Source: CAMEON01 sp045531965 (GTDB lineage Bacteria; Bacillota; Clostridia; Oscillospirales; CAG-272). From it: a stretch of DNA of 10,682 nucleotides. Shown in pieces: positions 1 through 6,060 of the stretch. The translations under genes were made by a program, and so were the position numbers. Each line of letters begins with the position of its first letter. Positions within the stretch are counted from its first letter, which is position 1. The DNA is taken from the NCBI GenBank assembly GCA_045531965.1, contig JAZSFA010000101.1:1-10682 (forward strand), in the 5' to 3' direction. The notes beneath the pieces were generated by a model. That model was not told the origin of the DNA. It saw only the letters and a list, made by a program, of their open reading frames with translations, and made no database searches.

Positions 1-30
1 TTGAGCGGGTTCCAAGGGCAGCGCCCTTGG
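1..30. repeat. Dispersed hairpin repeat, partial at the window edge
   Basis: A perfect 8-bp stem (CCAAGGGC / GCCCTTGG, 12-19 and 23-30, loop AGC) ends one base before the stop codon of the PurF-like gene. No T-run follows it on the minus strand, so it is a poor intrinsic terminator. It resembles the second, GC-rich hairpin of the repeat seen at 2253-2324, and the rest of the element would lie outside the window. That it belongs to the same family is inference from layout and composition. Confidence 0.5.
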
Positions 31-1455
31 TTATTCCTTCCCCGTCCAGCAATAGGTGCAGAGCTTGCAGGGCTCAAGACCGATGGCCTTGACGACGCCC
101 TCCAGGGATTGGAATTCCAGAGATGAGAAATTAAACTTTTCCGCAATGGCCTTACGTAGCTTTTTGCCTCGCTCGGTGTTGCCGTCGGCATATTCCTCCA
201 GATACTTAAAGCCCTCGGGACCCTCCATCTCCATGATGACACGGCGGGTGATGAGATCCATATCCGAGGTATTGCGGGAGAAATTCAAAAACTTACAGCC
301 GTACATGATGGGAGGGCATGCCGAACGCATGTGCACAGATTTGGCACCGTGGGCGTAAAGGAAATCGACGGTCTCCTGAAGCTGGGTGCCGCGAACGATG
401 GAATCGTCCACAAAGAGCAGATTCTTGTCCTTGATGAGCTGATGAATGGCAATCTGCTTCATCTTGGCGGTCTTTCTGCGGTCGGACTGGTTGCCGGGCA
501 TGAAGCTGCGCGACCAGGTAGGCGTATACTTGATGTAGGGACGGGCAAAGGGGGCGTGACTGCGGTTTGCGTAGCCGATAGCGTGAGGTGTTCCCGAATC
601 GGGCACACCGCTGACATAGTCAAGCTCGCCCGTGTTTCCTACTTTTTCGTCATGTTCTGCCATGATCTCGCCGTTGCGGTAGCGCATCTCTTCCACGTTG
701 ACACCCTCGTAGGTAGAGGTGGGATAGCCGTAGTACGACCAGAGGAACGCGCACATCCGCATCTCTTTCCCCGGCTTGGCAAGCTGCTCTACGCCGTCGG
801 GCGTGATACGGACGATCTCGGCAGGACCAAGCTCACGCTCGTCTTCGAAGTCCAGCTTGACGTAAGCAAACGACTCAAAGGCAACGGCATAGCCGTCCTC
901 CCGCTTGCCGATCAGCACGGGCAACCGACCCACGCGGTCACGGGCAACGATGATGGAGCCGTCATCGCAAAGCAGCAGGATATTGGCTGTGCCCTCGATG
1001 ACCTTTTGGGCAAAGCGGAGACCCTCCGCAAAGCTGCTTTTTTGGTCGATGAGCGCAGCCACCAGCTCGGTGGGGTTGATCTTGCCGCTGGTCATGGCGT
1101 TGAAGTGACCCCCGCTGAAGGAAAGATACTGATTGATCAACGCCTCGGCGTTGTTGATGACACCGATGATGCAAATGGCGTAGGTGCCCAGATTGGATCG
1201 AATGAGCAAAGGTTGAGGCTCACCGTCGCTGATACAGCCGATGGCGGCCGTTCCCTTCATGCTCTCCAGCACGTGAGCAAAACGGGTACGGAACGGGGCG
1301 TTGTCGATGCTGTGAATCTCCCGCTGGAGTCCGATCTCGGGATCAAAAGCGGCCATACCTGCGCGGCTGGTGCCGAGGTGGGAATGGTAGTCCGTACCGA
1401 AGAACACGTCCAGAAGGCAATCCTGTTTTGAGGTTATTCCAAAAAATCCACCCAT
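31..1455 (-). CDS. PurF-like amidophosphoribosyltransferase lacking the glutaminase site
   Basis: The 474-aa protein aligns end to end with glutamine PRPP amidotransferase (PurF), the first enzyme of purine synthesis, which makes phosphoribosylamine from PRPP and glutamine. The PRPP loop FVDDSIVRGTQ (348-358) is intact. Cys235, Cys387, Cys466 and Cys469 fall where Bacillus PurF binds its 4Fe-4S cluster. The N-terminal Ntn domain is changed. It starts MGGFFGI, where the family has Met-Cys-Gly or a processed Cys1, so the nucleophile is Gly. The HVRYxT arginine motif is replaced by CISD (74-77). The NGN oxyanion motif is replaced by GVINN (98-102), and SDxE by NPTE (127-130). The loop before Arg316 also differs. 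The start is fixed by a CAGGAGA ribosome site just upstream. It is the third gene after purE and purC, 26 bases behind purC. It may be an ammonia-dependent enzyme or a regulatory paralog; this cannot be told here. I recall similar MGGFFG proteins in other gut anaerobes. Confidence 0.9.
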   Translation of the reverse strand: MGGFFGITSKQDCLLDVFFGTDYHSHLGTSRAGMAAFDPEIGLQREIHSIDNAPFRTRFAHVLESMKGTAAIGCISDGEPQPLLIRSNLGTYAICIIGVINNAEALINQYLSFSGGHFNAMTSGKINPTELVAALIDQKSSFAEGLRFAQKVIEGTANILLLCDDGSIIVARDRVGRLPVLIGKREDGYAVAFESFAYVKLDFEDERELGPAEIVRITPDGVEQLAKPGKEMRMCAFLWSYYGYPTSTYEGVNVEEMRYRNGEIMAEHDEKVGNTGELDYVSGVPDSGTPHAIGYANRSHAPFARPYIKYTPTWSRSFMPGNQSDRRKTAKMKQIAIHQLIKDKNLLFVDDSIVRGTQLQETVDFLYAHGAKSVHMRSACPPIMYGCKFLNFSRNTSDMDLITRRVIMEMEGPEGFKYLEEYADGNTERGKKLRKAIAEKFNFSSLEFQSLEGVVKAIGLEPCKLCTYCWTGKE

Positions 1456-1481
1456 AGTGGTCTCCTGTTATTGGTTGAGAA

Positions 1482-2162
1482 TCAAGCGAAGAACAGCTTG
1501 TTGAGGGTCATGGGGTCGATGTACTCGCCGTCCTTATAAACGCGCATATTGCCCGAGGCGATCTCGTCGATGAGCATGACCTTGCCATCGGCATCATAGC
1601 CGAACTCGAACTTGATATCGTACAGATCGAGCCCTTTCTCCTTCAGGTCGTCAGCCACGATCTTGGTGATGGCCTGGGTCATGGCCTTCAGGTCGTCGTA
1701 CTGCTGGGCGGTCATGACACCCAGATCCACGAGACCGTCCTTGGTCACCAGGGGATCGCCCTTTTCATCATTCTTGAAGGTGGTCTCCACGTAGGCGGGG
1801 AGATCCTGACCCAGCTCGCAGTAGTCGGAGTAGCGGCGGAAGAAGGAACCAACAGCCTTGTAACGGCAGATGACCTCCAGACCCTTACCGAAGGCCTTGG
1901 CGGGGAGAACCTCCATGGTGGTGTCATCAAGGTTGGCGCTGACGTAGTGGGTCTTGTTGCCTGCGGCGTAGATCTTCTCAAAGAAGTAGATGGACATACG
2001 CAGATTCACGTCACCCACGCCTTCGATGGTGAGACCGACGGAGTTCTCGCCGGGATCGAACACGCCGTCCTTGCCTGTGCAGTCGTCCTTGAACTTGAGC
2101 AAATAGTTGCCGCTCTCGAGGGCGTAAACGTTCTTGGTTTTTCCAGTGTAAACGAGTTTCAT
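1482..2162 (-). CDS. purC: Phosphoribosylaminoimidazole-succinocarboxamide (SAICAR) synthase
   Basis: PurC joins CAIR and aspartate with ATP to give SAICAR, a cytoplasmic step of purine synthesis directly after PurE. The 226-aa protein shows the N-terminal GKTKNVY nucleotide loop (7-13), the EVICRYKAVGSFFRR block (96-110), LYDIKFEFG (180-188) and the LIDEIASGNMRVYKDG region (197-212). The last stands where many PurC proteins read DEISPD, so this is a variant subtype. Length is near the usual 230-240 aa. The reading frame stays open up to 2327, but that extension translates repeat DNA. The start at 2162 begins MKLVYTGKTK, matches the family N-terminus and has AAAGGAG upstream. It lies in the purE-purC-PurF-like operon and should share the ZTP riboswitch. 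Confidence 0.95.
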   Translation of the reverse strand: MKLVYTGKTKNVYALESGNYLLKFKDDCTGKDGVFDPGENSVGLTIEGVGDVNLRMSIYFFEKIYAAGNKTHYVSANLDDTTMEVLPAKAFGKGLEVICRYKAVGSFFRRYSDYCELGQDLPAYVETTFKNDEKGDPLVTKDGLVDLGVMTAQQYDDLKAMTQAITKIVADDLKEKGLDLYDIKFEFGYDADGKVMLIDEIASGNMRVYKDGEYIDPMTLNKLFFA

Positions 2163-2208
2163 GGTGGTTTCTCCTTTATTTTTTGAATTAAGATTTACAA
2201 AGCTCAGT

Positions 2209-2238
2209 TCCCTTTCGGGATATGGCGGCACATAGCCG
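2209..2238. repeat. Two small hairpins upstream of purC
   Basis: On the minus strand, CGGC-TATGT-GCCG (2238-2226) is followed by TCCC-GAAA-GGGA (2220-2209), the latter capped by a GNRA-type tetraloop. They sit 47-76 bases before the purC start. They could be part of the neighbouring repeat or stabilise a processed purC message. No regulatory class is recognised. Confidence 0.3.
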
Positions 2239-2252
2239 AATTGTTTTGATCG

Positions 2253-2324
2253 CCAAAAAAGTTTTTGGGATCCGTAAACCCTTTTTTCAAAAGGGTTTAC
2301 ATGGGGTGCGGGGCAACGCCCCAT
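2253..2324 (+). repeat. Dispersed double-hairpin intergenic repeat
   Basis: The element reads CAAAAAAGTTTTTGGGATCC, then a perfect 12-bp hairpin (GTAAACCCTTTT 2274-2285, AAAAGGGTTTAC 2289-2300), then a GC hairpin (GGGGC-AAC-GCCCC, 2310-2322). It lies between purE and purC. A GAAAGTTYTT-type lead followed by a hairpin recurs in the opposite orientation at 2854-2900 and 10628-10682. This points to a dispersed family, not a site specific to purC. It inflates the upstream open frame of purC. Confidence 0.6.
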
Positions 2325-2331
2325 CAAAAAA

Positions 2332-2826
2332 TCAGCCGTTCAGTTCCGCCTGCAAAGCGGCGTCCTTGGCCAGCACGGCGGCGGCGTCCTTGGCTTTCTT
2401 TTCGTCCAGGCGGGCGGCGATCTCGGGATCTGACACGCCGAGGATCTGGATGGCCAGCAGAGCGGCGTTGGCGGCTCCGTTGATGGCGACCGTGGCCACA
2501 GGCACACCCGTGGGCATCTGCACGGTGGACAAGAGGGCATCCATACCGTCCAGGGCGGAGGACTTGCAGGGAATGCCGATGACGGGCAACGAGGTACGGG
2601 CGGCGATAGCCCCCGCCAGGTGGGCGGCCATGCCTGCGGCGGCAATCAGAACGCCAAAACCGTTGGCTCTGGCATCGGCGGCAAACTGCCCTGCCTCGTC
2701 GGGGGTTCTGTGGGCAGAGTACACGTGGACCTCGTAGGGAACATTAAAAGAAGACAGCATATCCATTGCCTTTCTGACGATCGGCAGATCGCTGTCACTT
2801 CCCATGATAATACCAACTTTTTTCAT
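2332..2826 (-). CDS. purE: N5-carboxyaminoimidazole ribonucleotide mutase (PurE)
   Basis: PurE catalyses the carboxylation/mutase step that yields CAIR, the substrate of PurC. The 164-aa length fits class I. Visible motifs are GSDSDLP (9-15), SAHRTP (37-42) with the family's catalytic His39, and AGMAAHLAG (64-72; usually AGGAAHLPG). The C-terminal 35 residues are Ala/Lys-rich helix. The start is supported by GGAGGT a few bases upstream. It is the first gene of the operon, about 260 bases downstream of the riboswitch terminator. PurK, normally needed with class I PurE, is not in the window. Confidence 0.96.
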   Translation of the reverse strand: MKKVGIIMGSDSDLPIVRKAMDMLSSFNVPYEVHVYSAHRTPDEAGQFAADARANGFGVLIAAAGMAAHLAGAIAARTSLPVIGIPCKSSALDGMDALLSTVQMPTGVPVATVAINGAANAALLAIQILGVSDPEIAARLDEKKAKDAAAVLAKDAALQAELNG

Positions 2827-2853
2827 AATTTACCTCCATTGAACGGATACGCG

Positions 2854-2900
2854 GGGGGCTTTTTGAAAAAGCCCCCTCCGGACCCTAAAAACTTTCAAAA
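2854..2900 (-). repeat. Dispersed hairpin repeat in the purE leader
   Basis: Read on the minus strand, a GAAAGTTTTTAGGGTCCGG lead is followed by a near-perfect 11-bp hairpin (2854-2864 with 2866-2876, GGGGGCTTTTT). The arrangement matches the copy at the window end (10628-10682). It lies within the purE 5' leader, 28 bases upstream of the start codon, with no clean T-run on the minus-strand side. It could affect message structure, but it is most simply a repeat copy. Confidence 0.55.
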
Positions 2901-2941
2901 AATATGTTGTGCAAGAGGTTCTCTCTCCTGTCAATCACACC

Positions 2942-3046
2942 GTCATTCTGAGCGAGGCTGACAGCCGAGCCGAAGGGTCTCCTACAGAACTGCACACATT
3001 GAATGCGAGATCCTTCGACTCGGCCGGAGGCCTCGCTCAGGATGAC
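2942..3046. repeat. Long imperfect inverted repeat (MITE- or REP-like)
   Basis: A 40-base arm at 2942-2981 (starting GTCATTCTGAGCGAGGC) pairs with 3007-3046 (ending GCCTCGCTCAGGATGAC). By hand alignment 33 of 40 positions are complementary, around a 25-base loop. Repeats with a GTCATYCTGAGCGA start and a CGAAGGRTCTC inner edge are scattered through many bacterial genomes. Short open frames across it on both strands look like by-products of the repeat. It lies between the riboswitch terminator and purE and will be transcribed in their leader. Confidence 0.65.
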
Positions 3047-3086
3047 CATCAACGGAATGCACCTCTCTGATTGGACAAGGATCGCG

Positions 3087-3146
3087 AAAAAAATACAAAA
3101 GGGCGCACTTATCCGCGCGTAATCCGCGTGCGGTATAAGTGTGCCC
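3087..3146 (-). terminator. Riboswitch-controlled intrinsic terminator
   Basis: On the minus strand GGGCACACTTAT (3146-3135) pairs with ATAAGTGCGCCC (3112-3101), and an inner stem CCGCACG/CGCGCGG extends it. TTTTGTATTTTTTT (3100-3087) follows. The 5' arm begins with GGGC, which is also the 3' strand of the aptamer's P3. Ligand binding and terminator formation should therefore exclude each other, the standard layout for a ZTP ON switch. Confidence 0.85.
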
Positions 3147-3242
3147 AGACGGTCGGCTATATAGGACGGACAAGATGCCTCGTCCTTGCTGATTTCTGTT
3201 CCACCGTGGTATATCTCCACTCATCCGTCAGTCGCAGAAATC
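3142..3242 (-). promoter_or_regulatory. ZMP/ZTP riboswitch (pfl motif) upstream of purE
   Basis: Seen on the minus strand: P1 GATTTCTG (3242-3235) pairs perfectly with CAGAAATC (3198-3191). Between them lie the conserved CGACTGACGG and a GTGG/CCAC stem followed by GGTGGAA. A variable linker hairpin (3185-3168) comes next, then the signature GCCGACCGTCTGGGCA (3157-3142). GACGG (3229-3225) can form the diagnostic pseudoknot with CCGTC (3152-3148), five Watson-Crick pairs; the reference T. carboxydivorans RNA has GGCG/CGCC there. The family senses AICAR phosphates (ZMP/ZTP), which build up when 10-formyl-tetrahydrofolate is short, and usually switches purine and one-carbon genes on. Here it precedes purE-purC and a PurF-like gene. 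Confidence 0.92.
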
Positions 3243-3262
3243 GAATTCCCAAATACGATATT

Positions 3263-3291
3263 ATTCTATCACAAACCCGATTTTTTGTCAA
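3263..3291 (-). promoter_or_regulatory. Sigma-A promoter of the purE-purC-PurF-like operon
   Basis: On the minus strand TTGACA (3291-3286) and TAGAAT (3268-3263) are 17 bases apart. The expected start near 3256 is about 14 bases before the riboswitch P1, so the whole aptamer is in the leader. I found no PurBox-like repeat by eye, which leaves the riboswitch as the visible control. Confidence 0.85.
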
Positions 3292-3401
3292 GGGTGTTTT
3301 GAGAATTTTAAGCGTTTTGACGGATTGAACAAAGTCGAACAAAACGGGTAAATTTTTATGTGGATTTTTCCCCCGCGACTGCGAAGCGGCGAGGCCGGTC
3401 C
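3292..3401. other. Spacer with no recognised feature
   Basis: This gap separates the end of the DUF4304-like gene from the purine promoter. It has a small GAGG/CCTC palindrome and a CCGC/GCGG pair near 3374-3402 but no T-run, so no convincing terminator is seen. Readthrough from the upstream gene into the purine leader is possible. Confidence 0.3.
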
Positions 3402-4181
3402 TCACGATCCTTTGGTTTCTTGAGGGCGGATACGGAAGCAGGTTTCCAATGTATGGGCGATGGTATCACGGATGAAGGCTTCTCGAACTTCTTGAGGCGC
3501 GTTGATCATTTGTTCCAATACGTCCAACTCATCCAACCACTTTTTCAATGTTTCCGGCCAATGACGATGGGACTCGGCTAAAAGATGCGTTCGAGCAAGA
3601 GCAAGATATTCAGAGGCACTTTTCAAATCCGGTATAGATAAACAAGTATAGGCAGCTAAATGAGAATTACGATATTCGTCACCTAAAAATGGAGTATATT
3701 TTCGTATTTCAAAAACATCTTTTCTTAGAAAACAAAGCAATTTTTCAGGCGAATTGATAGATTCAAAGAAAGGGAAAATGTTCTCGGTCAGGCATTGTTG
3801 CACCTGCAGCATCCATGAAGGAAAATGCATTTTTTGCGACTCATGCCACGGCGTTTTCTCTGGTGATGTGATTATTATGTTTGCTTTTCGTATTTGCTGT
3901 AAGATTCTTTCTCTTTCTTCATCCTCGGCCAATGTATTGTACGATGGAACAGGAAAGACCGGATGATTTTCCGAACTAAAACCGTATGTTATATAAATAA
4001 CCTCCGTTGGTATATACAAAGGCAAAAAATAATAATTTACGCGAATAAAACCTGACGGTCGTTCAAAAGTAATACAAAAAGCGATATCGTTTTCAATTTT
4101 GAAAAACGTATTACCCTTCTTTTTATACCCATTTGCTTTGAAAAAAGGCCAAAAAGCCGGAACCATTTTTTTCTTATCCAT
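3402..4181 (-). CDS. DUF4304-like hypothetical protein
   Basis: This 259-aa protein has no known role. The N-terminal 60 residues (FWPFFKANGYKKKGNTFFK, then alternating beta-type hydrophobics and a single YITYG) resemble DUF4304 proteins, whose hallmark is a G[FY]KKxGNTF[YF]K core. The C-terminal half, from about residue 135, looks helical. There is no signal peptide or membrane segment. The start is supported by a strong AAGGAGG ribosome site. The gene is much richer in A and T than the flanking purine and ybaK-like genes and stands alone, which suggests acquisition. I found no clear promoter or terminator. Family placement rests on the N-terminal motif only. Confidence 0.75.
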   Translation of the reverse strand: MDKKKMVPAFWPFFKANGYKKKGNTFFKIENDIAFCITFERPSGFIRVNYYFLPLYIPTEVIYITYGFSSENHPVFPVPSYNTLAEDEERERILQQIRKANIIITSPEKTPWHESQKMHFPSWMLQVQQCLTENIFPFFESINSPEKLLCFLRKDVFEIRKYTPFLGDEYRNSHLAAYTCLSIPDLKSASEYLALARTHLLAESHRHWPETLKKWLDELDVLEQMINAPQEVREAFIRDTIAHTLETCFRIRPQETKGS

Positions 4182-4290
4182 AGATGTCCTCCTTTTTTAA
4201 GTGGAGCGGTGTGCGTCGCTCCCAACAATTTCATGTAGAACACGACATTTATTCAACTTCAAGTCATCAAAAATCCGCTCTCCTCATCCA

Positions 4291-4324
4291 CCGCTTCGCG
4301 GTCCCCCTTCCCCGCTGGGGAAGG
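4291..4324. repeat. REP-like double palindrome after the ybaK-like gene
   Basis: Two adjacent hairpins, CCGC-TTC-GCGG (4291-4301) and CCTTCCCC-GCT-GGGGAAGG (4306-4324), lie directly against the stop codon of the deacylase gene. I recall this sequence type recurring between genes in Clostridia. It could act as a 3' stabiliser. A TTTTT run occurs further along on the minus strand (about 4273-4269), but too far away for a standard terminator. Confidence 0.5.
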
Positions 4325-4325
4325 C

Positions 4326-4796
4326 TTATTCGGGCAGCTTACACACGTCCACCCAGACCGAGGGCTGAGTCAATTCCTCCAGTTCGGTCAGCGTCAGCTC
4401 CATGGCGCTGTTACTGCTTCCGCAGGCAGGAAAAACCGTCTCAAATCGCTTGAGAGACTCATCCAGATACACCTCCACGCCCTCGTTCACGGCAAAGGGA
4501 CAGACACCGCCCACGGCGTGACCCACACGAAGGGGGGCCTCCTCATGGGACAGCATTTTTGCCTTGGTGCCGAAATAGGCCTTATACTTGGGATTGTCGA
4601 TGCGGGCGTCCCCCGCGGCCACCACCAAAACCGTGCGCTCCCCGATGGCAAAGGACAGGGTCTTGGCAATACGGCAGCCCTCGCAGCCCAATGCGGCGGC
4701 GGCCAGCTCCACGGTGGCGCTGGACACGGAAAATTCTTGGATGCGGTGAGCATAACCGCGCTCCTGCATGAAAGCTCTGACTTTTTCGATGGACAT
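4326..4796 (-). CDS. YbaK/EbsC-family aminoacyl-tRNA deacylase
   Basis: The 156-aa protein fits the YbaK/ProX trans-editing fold. These cytoplasmic enzymes hydrolyse mischarged tRNAs, typically Cys- or Ala-tRNA(Pro). Visible signatures are RIAKTLSF (42-49) with the family's key Lys45, the GDARIDNPK stretch (62-70), GGVCPFAV (96-103) and the C-terminal FPACGSSNSAMELT region (122-135). Upstream in-frame codons reach 5072, but the next ATG overlaps the -10 box of its own promoter. The start at 4796, with AAGGAG ahead, is therefore chosen. It is transcribed divergently from ilvE. The exact tRNA substrate cannot be read from sequence, so no symbol is given. Confidence 0.9.
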   Translation of the reverse strand: MSIEKVRAFMQERGYAHRIQEFSVSSATVELAAAALGCEGCRIAKTLSFAIGERTVLVVAAGDARIDNPKYKAYFGTKAKMLSHEEAPLRVGHAVGGVCPFAVNEGVEVYLDESLKRFETVFPACGSSNSAMELTLTELEELTQPSVWVDVCKLPE

Positions 4797-4824
4797 GACG
4801 GGCTCCTTTTTGTTTGATGTGTTC

Positions 4825-4853
4825 ATTATAGCATACACATGGGCAAAAGTCAA
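4825..4853 (-). promoter_or_regulatory. Sigma-A promoter of the ybaK-like gene
   Basis: On the minus strand TTGACT (4853-4848) and TATAAT (4830-4825) have a 17-base spacer, and the -10 ends 28 bases before the start codon. It lies back to back with the ilvE promoter, 40 bases between the two -35 boxes. Confidence 0.85.
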
Positions 4854-4893
4854 GATAATTGCATCTTGTAAGTCAAAAATCCCCCGTTCTCCC

Positions 4894-4922
4894 TTGACAA
4901 TACGGGTGAAAAGTGGTATAAT
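4894..4922 (+). promoter_or_regulatory. Sigma-A promoter of ilvE
   Basis: TTGACA (4894-4899) and TATAAT (4917-4922) are consensus hexamers with a 17-base spacer. The leader to the ATG at 4988 is about 58 bases. It shows no T-box, leader peptide or attenuator that I can recognise, so expression looks constitutive and strong or factor-controlled. Confidence 0.88.
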
Positions 4923-4987
4923 ATGCAAGTGCGAAATTAAAATCATGCAAAACGGCGCATTATCACCGCTTTGTGCTGGAGGAAAAT

Positions 4988-6001
4988 ATGAAAGATTTAG
5001 ATTGGGGCAACCTTGGCTTTGCCTATCAAAAAACCGACTATCGCTTCGTCGCCCGCTACAAGGACGGCGCATGGGACGAGGGCGGTCTCACCACCGACGA
5101 GACCATCACCATGAACGAGTCCGCCTGCGTTCTGCAATACGCCCAGACCTGCTTTGAGGGTCTGAAGGCATACCGCACCAAGGACGGTCACATCGTCTGC
5201 TTCCGTCCCGATCTCAACGCCGCCCGCATGGCTGATTCCTGCCGCCGCATGATCATGCCCGTGTTCCCCGAGGACAAGTTCGTGGACGCCGTGGTACAGA
5301 CCGTCCGTGCCAACGCCGATTGGGTGCCTCCCTTCGGCTCGGGTGCCACCCTGTACGTCCGCCCCTATATGTTCGGCGCTGATCCCATTTTGGGTGTGAA
5401 GCCTGCCAACGAGTTTGAGTTCCGCATCTTCTGCACCCCCGTGGGTCCCTACTTTAAGGGCGGCGTGAAGCCCCTCACCGTCCGCATCAGCGACTACGAC
5501 AGAGCCGCCCCCCGCGGCACGGGTCACATCAAGGCGGGTCTGAACTACGCCATGAGCCTGTACGCCATCGTGGACGCCCACGAGCAGGGCTATGACGAGA
5601 ATATGTACCCCGACGCAGGCACCCGCACCTATCTTGAGGAGACGGGCGGCGCGAATATCCTGCTCATCACCAAGGACGGCAAGGTGGTCACCCCCAAGTC
5701 CGACTCCATCCTGCCCTCCATCACCCGTCGCTCTCTCATGTACGTGGCCAAGGAATACCTGGGTCTGGAGGTGGAAGAGCGCAAGGTTCGCATCGACGAG
5801 CTGGATCAGTTTGCCGAGTGCGGTCTCTGCGGCACCGCCGCCGTCATCTCCCCCGTGGGCAAGATCGTGGATCACGGCAAAGAGATCTGCTACGGCATGG
5901 ACAAGATGGGGCCTGTCACAGAGAAGCTGTATAAGACCCTGGTGGGTATTCAGATGGGCGAGATTCAAGCACCTGATGGCTGGATCAAGAGGATTGATTG
6001 A
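4988..6001 (+). CDS. ilvE: Branched-chain amino acid aminotransferase
   Basis: This 337-aa fold-type IV PLP enzyme should interconvert Leu, Ile and Val with their 2-keto acids, using 2-oxoglutarate/glutamate. Visible features are YAQTCFEGLKAY (51-62), RPYMFG (125-130), GTGHIKAGLNYAMS (177-190) with the Schiff-base Lys182, YLEETGGANILL (215-226) with the PLP-contacting glutamate, and CGTAAVISPVG (281-291). Length and motifs fit the longer, eukaryote-like BCAT class. A CGLC pair (278-281) lies near, but not at, the CXXC site of human BCAT, so redox control is not claimed. A GTG at 4973 is in frame, but GGAGG at 4978-4982 points to ATG 4988. It has its own promoter and a downstream intrinsic terminator at 6061-6090. 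Confidence 0.95.
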   Translation: MKDLDWGNLGFAYQKTDYRFVARYKDGAWDEGGLTTDETITMNESACVLQYAQTCFEGLKAYRTKDGHIVCFRPDLNAARMADSCRRMIMPVFPEDKFVDAVVQTVRANADWVPPFGSGATLYVRPYMFGADPILGVKPANEFEFRIFCTPVGPYFKGGVKPLTVRISDYDRAAPRGTGHIKAGLNYAMSLYAIVDAHEQGYDENMYPDAGTRTYLEETGGANILLITKDGKVVTPKSDSILPSITRRSLMYVAKEYLGLEVEERKVRIDELDQFAECGLCGTAAVISPVGKIVDHGKEICYGMDKMGPVTEKLYKTLVGIQMGEIQAPDGWIKRID

Positions 6002-6013
6002 ATTCCTTTTAAT

Positions 6014-6050
6014 AAAAGTCACCCCTTGCGAGAGTTCTCATAAGGATGTT
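6014..6050 (+). repeat. Left inverted repeat of the RAYT-HAD block
   Basis: AAAAGTCACC, an 11-base variable stretch, then TTCTCATAAGGATGTT. The same 10 + 11 + 16 layout occurs inverted at 7692-7728, with both conserved blocks identical and the middle divergent. It begins 12 bases after the ilvE stop codon. I see no target-site duplication. It may mark the edge of an inserted unit or be one of a dispersed repeat family. Confidence 0.65.
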
Positions 6051-6060
6051 TACAAATTTC

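Noticed and set aside
278..281. Redox CXXC switch in IlvE (residue numbers 278-281)
   Set aside because: The cysteine pair does not align with the human BCAT CXXC position, so a redox role is not supported.
331..1431. 366-aa open frame on the plus strand
   Set aside because: It lies entirely antisense to the PurF-like gene, has no family motifs and arises from the codon bias of the real gene.
2163..2327. N-terminally extended PurC start at 2327
   Set aside because: The added 55 residues come from repeat DNA; the family N-terminus and a strong ribosome site are at 2162.
3142..3242. 6S RNA or another small RNA instead of a riboswitch
   Set aside because: The conserved blocks, the pseudoknot and the terminator overlap fit the ZTP class, and purine genes follow on the same strand.
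2885..3405. Several 80-111-aa open frames on both strands
   Set aside because: They translate the inverted repeat, the riboswitch and the terminator; none has a credible ribosome site or domain.
4973..4987. GTG start for ilvE
   Set aside because: The GGAGG at 4978-4982 would lie inside the coding region; it serves ATG 4988.
4797..5072. Longer N-terminus for the ybaK-like protein
   Set aside because: It would include the gene's own promoter and run into ilvE; family length fits the start at 4796.
4997..6022. 341-aa open frame on the minus strand
   Set aside because: Antisense to ilvE, His/Gly/Val-rich with no recognisable domain; a shadow of the GC-rich real gene.
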